Shown here: piece after piece, positions 7,105 to 12,397 of the stretch
Layout: each line of letters opens with the position of its first letter
Numbering within the stretch: position 1 is the first letter of the stretch
Origin: an uncultured Christensenella sp.
Lineage (GTDB): Bacteria; Bacillota; Clostridia; Christensenellales; UBA3700
Direction: 5' to 3'
DNA length: 12,742 nucleotides
Assembly (NCBI GenBank): GCA_910584035.1
Contig: CAJTZR010000050.1
Span: forward strand, 1 to 12,742
The notes under the pieces: model-generated
What the model was told of the DNA's origin: nothing
Databases searched by the model: none
What the model saw: only the letters and a program-made list of their open reading frames with translations
Made by a program: the position numbers and the translations under genes

Positions 7105-8417
7105 AGAAAAAGTGCATTTTATTCTTATATGGCGAAGGCAGATATGATTCAAGCGTAATGGCAGTTAAAGAATATATCGAAGCAAAAGGTGATAGCTATG
7201 TAGTGGCTATCAGTGATAAGGAATTGTATCCTTTTTATAGATATAAATTAGCTTTTTACGCTTATAGGTTTTTAAGCAGAGGTTGTGCGTGGCTTAATAA
7301 TCTGCATTTAAGCTTTAATACGATTTGGAACAAAATCAATGTAAGCAAGAGCAAAAAGGAATGTAAAGAAATTGTTGAGCCTAATGGCGGTCTTAAAGGT
7401 CTTATGTATTCTTGGACAGAACAATATAGGCGTATTAGAAATATACTTTTAAGGTATACTCCAGAAGTTGTGGTTTGTAGTACTCCTAAGCTTTTAAGAG
7501 ATACTGCAAAGGCTTGCGATAAAGCTAAACTAAAAAACATTGATATTTGCGGTTTGGTTACTGACTATTGTTTGGATGCAAGGTTTGTAAACTATAAGGC
7601 AAACAGATACTTTGTGCAAAACAGCGATGTAAAAGAAAGATTAGTTTCACTTGGTATTGATGAGGAAAAAATTGATGTTACTGGAACGCCTATATCAAAT
7701 GCAAGTAAGGAAAAGTTTGATAGAGCCCAAGTTTTAGAGGAACTAGGCATAAAAAATGATAGATTGAATATCGCAATAGTTGGCGGAAGATATGGTCAAT
7801 CTGCTGTGAGGAGTGTGTTTACCTCTCTTGCGGAATTGGAAAATGATATCAATATTATCGTGCTAAGCGGTGGCAATAATGGGTTAATCAAGTATTGTGA
7901 GTTGATTACAAAAAATCGTCAGATTGAGGATAAAGTTTTTGTGGTTGAGGATATTGATAAATTTGCAAAAATTTATACAATTGCGGATATTTTGGTCACT
8001 TCACCTACAGCATCAATTAGTTATGAGGCTATGTATCATAATAACAATGTCATTTTGTGTAATGGTGGCGATACTATTGAAAATAGAAATTCTCATTATT
8101 TAGCAACTAATCAATTAGCTTTACTTGGTAGAAACAATGACGAGTTGGTAGCTAGTATATCTAAGATAATGTCAGATAATGAGTTCGCTGACGAAATGAA
8201 ATATGCTCAAAATGAGTTTATTGTACCAGATTGTGATAAGATTTTAGGTGAGATTTTAACAAAAATCGCAGAAGATAATAGCAATAATAAAAAAGCAGAG
8301 GCAGAACAAGCAAAAAATAAAAGCACAGAAAAACTTGCCGAGCTTGATGCGTTGGAAGACAGCTCAAACAATGTTGAGCAAATTGTGCAAGAGGAAAAGG
8401 AGGATATAGATGGTTAA
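7098..8417 (+). CDS. GT28/MurG-like glycosyltransferase, resembling diacylglycerol glycosyltransferases, divergent
   Basis: This GT-B fold protein looks most like the MGDG synthase/UgtP group that adds sugar to diacylglycerol at the membrane's inner face. Supporting segments are CGLVTDYCLDARF (151-163, family VTDF), a YFVQN..VKERLVSLGI stretch (171-187), VTGTPIS (194-200), VGGRYG (228-233) and a C-terminal donor-site region SPTASISYEAM (302-312) followed by GGDTIENRNSHYL (323-335). Oddities: the N-terminal glycine loop reads GEGRYDSS (12-19), lacking the usual GH histidine, and the His normally following VTD is absent. Residues after about 390 form a charged, low-complexity Asn/Lys/Glu-rich tail without clear fold. 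No signal peptide or transmembrane segment is evident. The start overlaps trhP by 7 nt and has AAGGTGG 4 nt upstream. Substrate is unknown and activity should not be assumed. Confidence 0.6.
   Translation: MLEKKCILFLYGEGRYDSSVMAVKEYIEAKGDSYVVAISDKELYPFYRYKLAFYAYRFLSRGCAWLNNLHLSFNTIWNKINVSKSKKECKEIVEPNGGLKGLMYSWTEQYRRIRNILLRYTPEVVVCSTPKLLRDTAKACDKAKLKNIDICGLVTDYCLDARFVNYKANRYFVQNSDVKERLVSLGIDEEKIDVTGTPISNASKEKFDRAQVLEELGIKNDRLNIAIVGGRYGQSAVRSVFTSLAELENDINIIVLSGGNNGLIKYCELITKNRQIEDKVFVVEDIDKFAKIYTIADILVTSPTASISYEAMYHNNNVILCNGGDTIENRNSHYLATNQLALLGRNNDELVASISKIMSDNEFADEMKYAQNEFIVPDCDKILGEILTKIAEDNSNNKKAEAEQAKNKSTEKLAELDALEDSSNNVEQIVQEEKEDIDG
8397..8403 (+). promoter_or_regulatory. Strong RBS fixing the Dabb gene start
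   Basis: AAGGAGG lies six bases before ATG 8410, inside the end of the glycosyltransferase gene. It supports the 8-nt gene overlap and independent re-initiation. Confidence 0.75.
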
Positions 8418-8697
8418 ACATATTGTTATGTATAAGTTGAAAAATCCTACAGAGGAAAATATTAAAGCAATGATTGATAAATTTATGTCAATGCAAGGTA
8501 AAATTGATATATTAAAATTTATCCGTGCGGGTGGCGATTTTGTAAAAAGTGCAAGGAGCTATGACGTTTGTTTGGAATGTGAGTTTGAAAGCAAAGCGGA
8601 CTTGGAGCAATATGCAGTTCACCCAGTACATATCCCAGTAAAAGAATTTGTTGGAACAATGGTAGAAAAGGCTCATTCAGTAGACTATGAGTTTTGA
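8410..8697 (+). CDS. Dabb-domain (stress-responsive alpha-beta barrel) small protein
   Basis: A 95-residue protein of the dimeric alpha-beta barrel (Dabb) family, usually a homodimeric ferredoxin-like fold. Visible hallmarks are the N-terminal strand VKHIVMYKLK with H4, the middle EFESKADLEQYA segment, and HPVHIPVKEFV (71-81), the typical C-terminal HP.H motif. The length is normal. Function in bacteria is mostly undefined; plant relatives are stress-induced or act as cyclases, which cannot be transferred here. The last gene of the rnj operon, overlapping its upstream neighbour by 8 nt. No clear terminator follows. Confidence 0.85.
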   Translation: MVKHIVMYKLKNPTEENIKAMIDKFMSMQGKIDILKFIRAGGDFVKSARSYDVCLECEFESKADLEQYAVHPVHIPVKEFVGTMVEKAHSVDYEF

Positions 8698-8848
8698 AAT
8701 AATGTGTTAGGTGTTTAGCAATAATTTAATGTTATTAATGTAAATTATCAATTAAATTAGAATAAAAATAATTATTTTGTAAATTGCAACATAAATTATG
8801 TGGGGAAAATTTAATAAAAAAGAATTAATATCAATTTGAGGTGATAAA
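8698..8848 (+). other. AT-rich gap between Dabb gene and prolyl isomerase
   Basis: This 151-bp gap holds a 9-bp inverted repeat made only of A and T (8722-8730 with 8751-8759, 20-nt loop) and no U-run after it, so it is a poor terminator. I see no convincing -35/-10 pair. A GAGGTG site a few bases before 8849 serves the next gene. The two genes downstream may be read from a weak local promoter or by readthrough. Confidence 0.4.
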
Positions 8849-9352
8849 ATGATTAAAGCTACAATTAATTTGGAAAATGGTAAAAAAATAAATTTAAATT
8901 TGGATAGTGAATGTGCACCAATCTCTACTGCTAACTTTGTGAATTTAGCAAAATCAAATCATTATAACGGTTTGATTTTCCATAGAATTATACCAGAGTT
9001 TATGTGTCAAGGTGGCGGTATGACTGTGAATATGCAACAAAAAGATAATCTTAAACCTATTAAAGGTGAATTTTTATCTAATGGAGTAAACAATACTCGC
9101 AAACATAAAGCTGGAACAATTAGTATGGCAAGAACTATGGTAAAAGATAGTGCTACTTCACAATTTTTTATCTGTTCAGTTGATACTCCATTCTTGGACG
9201 GCGAGTATGCTGCTTTTGGTGAGGTTGCGGATAAAGAGAGTATGCAAGTTGTATTGGATATGAGTTATGTAAAAACTCATTCTGTTGGTTATTTTGACGA
9301 TGTGCCAGTTGAGCCAATTGTCATTAAAAATGTTGAAATTGTGGAGGAATAA
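8849..9352 (+). CDS. Cyclophilin-type peptidyl-prolyl cis-trans isomerase
   Basis: A single-domain cyclophilin that accelerates prolyl bond isomerisation during folding. The 167 residues show FHRIIPEFMCQGGG (44-57, with R46 as the catalytic arginine), GTISMAR (89-95), SQFFI (104-108), PFLDGEYAAFGEV (114-126) and the usual C-terminal strand. The family commonly has QGGD where this reads QGGG. There is no signal peptide or lipobox, so it should be cytoplasmic. The ATG has a GAGGTG site 6-8 nt upstream. It ends 3 nt before asnS, whose RBS lies within its last codons, so the two are co-transcribed. No functional link between the pair is known. Confidence 0.93.
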   Translation: MIKATINLENGKKINLNLDSECAPISTANFVNLAKSNHYNGLIFHRIIPEFMCQGGGMTVNMQQKDNLKPIKGEFLSNGVNNTRKHKAGTISMARTMVKDSATSQFFICSVDTPFLDGEYAAFGEVADKESMQVVLDMSYVKTHSVGYFDDVPVEPIVIKNVEIVEE

Positions 9353-9355
9353 TAT

Positions 9356-10747
9356 ATGTCAAGAATTACATTAAAGGAATTAGGCGAAAGATATACAGAG
9401 CTTGGCGGTCAAAAGGTGCAAATTAGCGGTTGGGTTAGAACAATTAGAGATAGCAAAAACTTTGCTTTTATTGAATTGAATGACGGAACAAGATTCAAGA
9501 CTACTCAAGTTATTGCAGATAGCGATATTAAAGATTATAAAACTTTGGTAAGTCAAAATGTAGGTGCTGGCATTAGTGTTGTAGGTACAGTAATTTTGAC
9601 ACCAGAAAATAAACAACCATTTGAAATTAAAGCGGAAAGTTTTGTAATTGAAGCTACAAGTACACCAAACTATCCACTACAAAAGAAAAGACACTCTATT
9701 GAATTTTTGCGTGAGATTGGTCATATTAGACCAAGAACTAACTTGTTGCTTGCAACTTTTAAAGTTAGGTCAGTAGCAGCACAAGCAATACATAGCTTTT
9801 TTGCAAAACAAGGTTTTGTTTATGTAAACACACCGCTTATCACTGGTAGCGACTGCGAGGGTGCAGGCGAAATGTTTAAAGTTACTACCTTAGATTTGGA
9901 AAATATTCCAAAAACTGATGACGGCAAAATTGACTATTCAAAAGACTTTTTTGGTAAGCCAGTAAGTTTGACGGTAAGCGGTCAGTTAAATGCCGAGTGT
10001 TATGCTTTGGCATTTGGTAGTGTGTATACATTTGGACCTACTTTCCGTGCAGAAAAGAGTTATACCGCTCGTCACGCAGCAGAGTTTTGGATGATTGAGC
10101 CAGAAATAGCATTTGCTGATTTGCACGATGATATGAATGTTGCAGAGCAAATGATTAAGTATGTTATAAGTGATGTATTGGAAAAATGTCCAGAGGAAAT
10201 GGCATTTTTGAATGCGTTTGTAGATACTGGCTTGCTAGAGAGATTAAATAGACTTGTAAGTAGCGAGTTTAAAGAGGTTACTTATACAGAGGCTATTGAT
10301 ATTTTGAAAAAGCATAACGATAAGTTCCAATTTAAAGTTGAGTGGGGTGTTGACTTGCAAAGTGAGCACGAAAGATTTTTAACTGAGCAAGTATTTAATG
10401 GACCTATTTTTGTAACAAATTATCCTAAAGATATCAAAGCGTTTTATATGAGAATGAATGAGGATAACAAGACAGTTGCTGCAGTAGATATGTTAGTTCC
10501 AGGGGTTGGAGAGCTAATCGGTGGTTCACAAAGAGAGGAAAGATACGATTTACTTGTTAAGCGTATTAAAGAGCTTGGCTTGAATGAGGAAGACTATAGT
10601 TGGTACCTTGATTTAAGAAAATACGGTGGTGTTAAGCACTCTGGTTTTGGTTTAGGTTTTGAAAGATTGATTATGTACTTAACTGGTGTAAGCAATATTC
10701 GTGACGTTATACCATTCCCTCGTACAACTGGGTCTTGTGAGTTTTAA
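9356..10747 (+). CDS. asnS: Asparaginyl-tRNA synthetase
   Basis: A class IIb synthetase that charges tRNA-Asn with asparagine. The N-terminal OB-fold anticodon-binding domain (about 18-100, with VQISGWVRTIRDSKNFAFIELNDG-like sequence at 21-44) is followed by the catalytic core: motif 2 FGPTFRAEKSYTARHAAEFW (226-245, R231) and motif 3 GLGFERL (432-438, R437), ending IRDVIPFPRT..SCEF. The 463-residue size and the extra segment around 176-206 match the E. coli-type AsnRS rather than the shorter (about 430) Bacillus form. IPFPRT near the C-terminus separates it from AspRS and LysRS. The ATG has GGAGG 8 nt upstream. Presence of AsnRS implies direct Asn-tRNA formation. No T-box leader is seen upstream of this pair. 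Confidence 0.96.
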   Translation: MSRITLKELGERYTELGGQKVQISGWVRTIRDSKNFAFIELNDGTRFKTTQVIADSDIKDYKTLVSQNVGAGISVVGTVILTPENKQPFEIKAESFVIEATSTPNYPLQKKRHSIEFLREIGHIRPRTNLLLATFKVRSVAAQAIHSFFAKQGFVYVNTPLITGSDCEGAGEMFKVTTLDLENIPKTDDGKIDYSKDFFGKPVSLTVSGQLNAECYALAFGSVYTFGPTFRAEKSYTARHAAEFWMIEPEIAFADLHDDMNVAEQMIKYVISDVLEKCPEEMAFLNAFVDTGLLERLNRLVSSEFKEVTYTEAIDILKKHNDKFQFKVEWGVDLQSEHERFLTEQVFNGPIFVTNYPKDIKAFYMRMNEDNKTVAAVDMLVPGVGELIGGSQREERYDLLVKRIKELGLNEEDYSWYLDLRKYGGVKHSGFGLGFERLIMYLTGVSNIRDVIPFPRTTGSCEF

Positions 10748-10798
10748 GTCTGTAAAAATATAAATTTATTTATCAGATGATTTGCAATAAATATTGAT

Positions 10799-10841
10799 AG
10801 TGTTTTTTAATTTTGAATTCACTTTTAAAACTTAAAACACT
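10799..10841. repeat. Imperfect inverted repeat after asnS
   Basis: AGTGTTTT (10799-10806) pairs with AAAACACT (10834-10841), and a further four A-T pairs are possible inside after an internal loop. It lies about 50 bp after the asnS stop, but no U-run follows on the plus strand, so a standard rho-independent terminator is not supported. The last base is shared with the palindrome that follows. Confidence 0.35.
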
Positions 10842-10857
10842 ACATTTGACAAATGTA
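10841..10857. promoter_or_regulatory. 17-bp perfect palindrome overlapping a -35-like box (possible operator)
   Basis: TACATTTGACAAATGTA is a perfect inverted repeat with 8-bp arms around a central A. It contains TTGACA (10846-10851). A TATAAG box follows at 10871-10876 with a 19-bp spacer, and TTTATA at 10869-10874 gives 17 bp. A repressor bound here would block such a promoter. It precedes the truncated GH31 gene, and sugar-hydrolase genes are often controlled by local repressors. No matching regulator can be assigned, and the centre does not fit a LacI/CcpA-type CG core. Confidence 0.45.
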
Positions 10858-10980
10858 TTTAAACTATCTTTATAAGTTGTTGTTAAATAAATTTATTACA
10901 ATTATATATTAAAGTAAAATAAGATAAGTATTAAACTAATAAAATTTTATACTTTTAATAAAAGGGGATAAAGGGGAATT

Positions 10981-11469
10981 ATGAGTCAATTAAATAGCCA
11001 TTTATTATATCAAATAAATGACTGCAAGACGGAAAATATTGCTGTATTTGGTAATGTTAGAATATCAGTTTTAACAGAAAAACTTTTTAGGGTTGAGGTT
11101 AGCAAAAGCGGTGAGTTTAGCGATTTACCTACTCAAAAAGTGTTACATAGAAATTTTGCCAATCCAAAATATGATATTAAGGATAATGGAAACAACATAA
11201 CTATTAAAACAGATTTTGTGACATTAAACTTAGATAAAAATGGCAACTTTAAAAATGCTTTGTTGCAAGACGGCAGAAATGTGACAGATGCTAAATCGGG
11301 TAATCTTAAAGGCACTTGTAGAACACTGGATGGCACTATTGGTGCAGTTAAACTTGAGGACGGAATTTTATCCATAAATGGTGTGGCTATTTTAGATGAC
11401 AGCAATTCACTTGTTTACAACAATGAGGGCGAATTGTGCGAAAAACCTTTTGAAAAAATGCAATCATAA
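10981..11469 (+). pseudogene. 5' remnant of a GH31-family glycoside hydrolase (N-terminal domain only)
   Basis: The 162-residue product matches the N-terminal beta-sandwich region of GH31 alpha-glucosidase/alpha-xylosidase enzymes: FRVEVS near 36-41, an LNLDKNGNFKNALL-like strand near 83-96, and NLKGTCRTLDG...LEDGILSINGVAILDDS near 108-141, a stretch typical just before the catalytic barrel. Full GH31 enzymes have roughly 650-800 residues; the barrel with its catalytic aspartates is missing. After about residue 150 the sequence loses resemblance and stops. The other two plus-strand frames downstream show no GH31 continuation, so this is loss or replacement of the 3' part rather than one frameshift. 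The ATG has AAGGGG 4 nt upstream, preceded by a second AAAGGGG 10 bp earlier. It may still be translated but cannot be a working hydrolase. Confidence 0.7.
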
Positions 11470-11484
11470 GAGAAGAATTGTTTA

Positions 11485-11601
11485 CCATAAATCTATATCT
11501 TTCATTAATACATTCGCTATCAATAAAATATCTATTTTGGTTGTTAATTTTGATTTCAAGTATTCTAGTTCTTGTTTAATTATTAAATTTTTCCATTTTG
11601 G
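11485..11601 (-). pseudogene. Possible C-terminal remnant of an unknown gene
   Basis: On the minus strand, 39 codons are open between a TAG at 11604-11602 and a TAA at 11484-11482, with no usable upstream start. The residues form a plausible amphipathic pattern, with KQELEYLKSKL in the middle and a hydrophobic LLIANVLM stretch before the end. It starts about 15 bp beyond the GH31 break. It may be the tail of a gene whose 5' part was lost, or chance in AT-rich DNA. I do not recognise a family. Confidence 0.2.
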
Positions 11602-11632
11602 CTATTTTAAACTACTTATAGATTGATATATT

Positions 11633-11641
11633 TGTTATACA
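11633..11641 (+). promoter_or_regulatory. Possible extended -10 promoter for the XRE regulator
   Basis: TGTTATACA is a TGn-type extended -10 with no good -35. Initiation near 11648 would give a short leader of about 20 nt ending in the AGGAGG site. Confidence 0.35.
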
Positions 11642-11657
11642 ATGTATCTAAAAATAT

Positions 11658-11663
11658 AGGAGG
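11658..11663 (+). promoter_or_regulatory. RBS that decides the XRE start
   Basis: A perfect AGGAGG, seven bases before ATG 11671. Initiation at the upstream in-frame ATG (11623) would place this site inside the coding sequence, so 11671 is preferred. Confidence 0.8.
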
Positions 11664-11670
11664 TAAAACA

Positions 11671-11913
11671 ATGACTATAAATGATGTCTGTGCATACAAA
11701 ATAATTGAATTATTGCAAGTTAAAAATATTACACAATATAGACTAGAAAAAGTTAGTGGCATAACTCACGGTGCGATGGCTAGGATAATTAATGGTAAAA
11801 ATAATACTATAACTATGAAAACATTTTTTAAGATATGTTGTGCTTTCAATTTATCACCAATTGAATTTTTAGATGATAACTTGTTTGATTTTAATAATTT
11901 GGACTTAGATTAA
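11671..11913 (+). CDS. XRE/Cro-C1-type helix-turn-helix regulator
   Basis: An 80-residue protein that is almost entirely one HTH domain of the XRE family. TQYRLEKVSGI (about 21-31) fits helix 2, THGAMARIINGKN (about 32-44) the recognition helix and turn, and TMKTFFKICCAFNLSPIEFL (about 48-67) the closing helices; the tail is acidic (Asp-rich). The frame is open from 11623, but ATG 11671 has a perfect AGGAGG seven bases upstream and gives the normal domain start. It stands alone: no toxin-like partner, phage gene or enzyme lies next to it, and a strong terminator follows. Such single-domain regulators often come with mobile or accessory DNA, which fits the adjacent broken GH31 gene. Its target is unknown; the palindrome at 10841-10857 is one candidate, by location only. 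Confidence 0.85.
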   Translation: MTINDVCAYKIIELLQVKNITQYRLEKVSGITHGAMARIINGKNNTITMKTFFKICCAFNLSPIEFLDDNLFDFNNLDLD

Positions 11914-11985
11914 TGTTTTTTAATTGTGGGGGATTTCAAAAATAAGTAATTAGCACAATTAGTTTACAAAAGTGAATAATCAAAT

Positions 11986-12029
11986 AAATAAAGCGGTTGT
12001 TTTGAGAATGATAGACTGCTTTATTTTTT
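11986..12029 (+). terminator. Rho-independent terminator after the XRE gene
   Basis: AAATAAAGCGGT (11986-11997) pairs with ACTGCTTTATTT (12015-12026) as a 12-bp stem with one G-U pair and a 17-nt loop, followed by a run of T through 12029. It is 72 bp after the XRE stop and isolates the accessory segment from the pyr promoter. Confidence 0.75.
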
Positions 12030-12153
12030 ATATTTATAATAAATAATAAAGTGGAAAAATTAAAGAGGTATTGAGTATTTTTTTATTATAAATAAATTTT
12101 ACAAATGAGGGGTAAACTTTGCACAAATTTTGCAATTAATTTTTGCAAAGTAC

Positions 12154-12182
12154 TAGACAAGTTTGGATAAATGTGGTATATT
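12154..12182 (+). promoter_or_regulatory. Sigma-A promoter of pyrB
   Basis: TAGACA (12154-12159), a 17-bp spacer and TATATT (12177-12182) with a TGn extended -10 (12174-12176). Transcription should start near 12189, giving a leader of about 208 nt before pyrB. Confidence 0.7.
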
Positions 12183-12200
12183 ATTAATGTAAACTTTAAT

Positions 12201-12383
12201 GTAGGTACGAGAGACCTCAAAGATTGTACGTTTTTTTTGGTAAGTTAATATTTTTTAATATCTTTTTTAAGTAAATTGATATTTATTTTTAGGGATATTA
12301 AGGTTTTATGCGGAATATTATACCGATTAATTATGCAATTTTTAAACTTAACTCGTATCTATTAAGATGCGAGTTATTATTTT
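12201..12383 (+). promoter_or_regulatory. pyr operon transcription attenuator (PyrR-type)
   Basis: Three competing RNA structures can be drawn. (a) A small hairpin, AGGT-ACGAGAG-ACCT at 12203-12217, resembles the PyrR-binding anti-antiterminator; its loop CGAGAG fits the NGNGAG core I recall for PyrR sites, although the closing pair differs. (b) An antiterminator of 11 pairs, 12201-12211 with 12352-12362, including two G-U pairs. (c) A terminator, AACTCGTATCT (12350-12360) with AGATGCGAGTT (12365-12375), 4-nt loop, one G-U pair, followed by ATTATTTT. In the known Firmicute mechanism, UMP-bound PyrR stabilises (a), which frees (c) and stops transcription; with little UMP, (b) forms and pyrB is read. 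pyrR itself is not in the window. Confidence 0.7.
12350..12383 (+). terminator. Attenuator terminator in the pyrB leader
   Basis: An 11-bp stem with a 4-nt ATTA loop and an 8-base tail containing six T. The 5' arm is shared with the antiterminator helix, so formation is conditional. It ends 14 bases before the pyrB start. Confidence 0.75.
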
Positions 12384-12387
12384 GTGT

Positions 12388-12393
12388 GGAGGG
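12388..12393 (+). promoter_or_regulatory. Ribosome binding site of pyrB
   Basis: GGAGGG, four to five bases before ATG 12398. Together with the family N-terminus it fixes the start here rather than at the in-frame ATG 12308. Confidence 0.7.
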
Positions 12394-12397
12394 TTGT

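Larger units (their letters stand above)
12030..12397 (+). other. Non-coding stretch: pyr promoter region and leader
   Basis: From the terminator to pyrB there is no independent gene. Bases 12030-12116 are AT-rich with nothing recognised. A 7-bp inverted repeat, CTTTGCA (12117-12123) with TGCAAAG (12144-12150), ends three bases before the -35 box. The promoter, leader structures and in-frame leader reading frame are listed separately. Confidence 0.6.

Noticed and set aside
8722..8759. 9-bp inverted repeat after the Dabb gene as a terminator
   Set aside because: The stem is all A/T with a 20-nt loop and no U-run downstream, so it would not terminate transcription by the standard mechanism.
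10799..10841. Hairpin after asnS as a rho-independent terminator
   Set aside because: The 8-bp stem has a long interrupted loop and is followed by ACATTTGAC rather than a T-run. It was kept only as a repeat.
11396..11626. 76-codon plus-strand reading frame overlapping the end of the GH31 remnant
   Set aside because: No RBS, out of frame with the GH31 domain, Ile/Phe/Lys-rich content typical of translated AT-rich non-coding DNA, and no recognisable domain.
85..12148. TTGCAA recurring in nearly every intergenic region, considered as a shared regulatory motif
   Set aside because: The same hexamer is also frequent inside coding regions (Leu-Gln and Cys/Ala-Lys contexts, both strands), so composition explains it.
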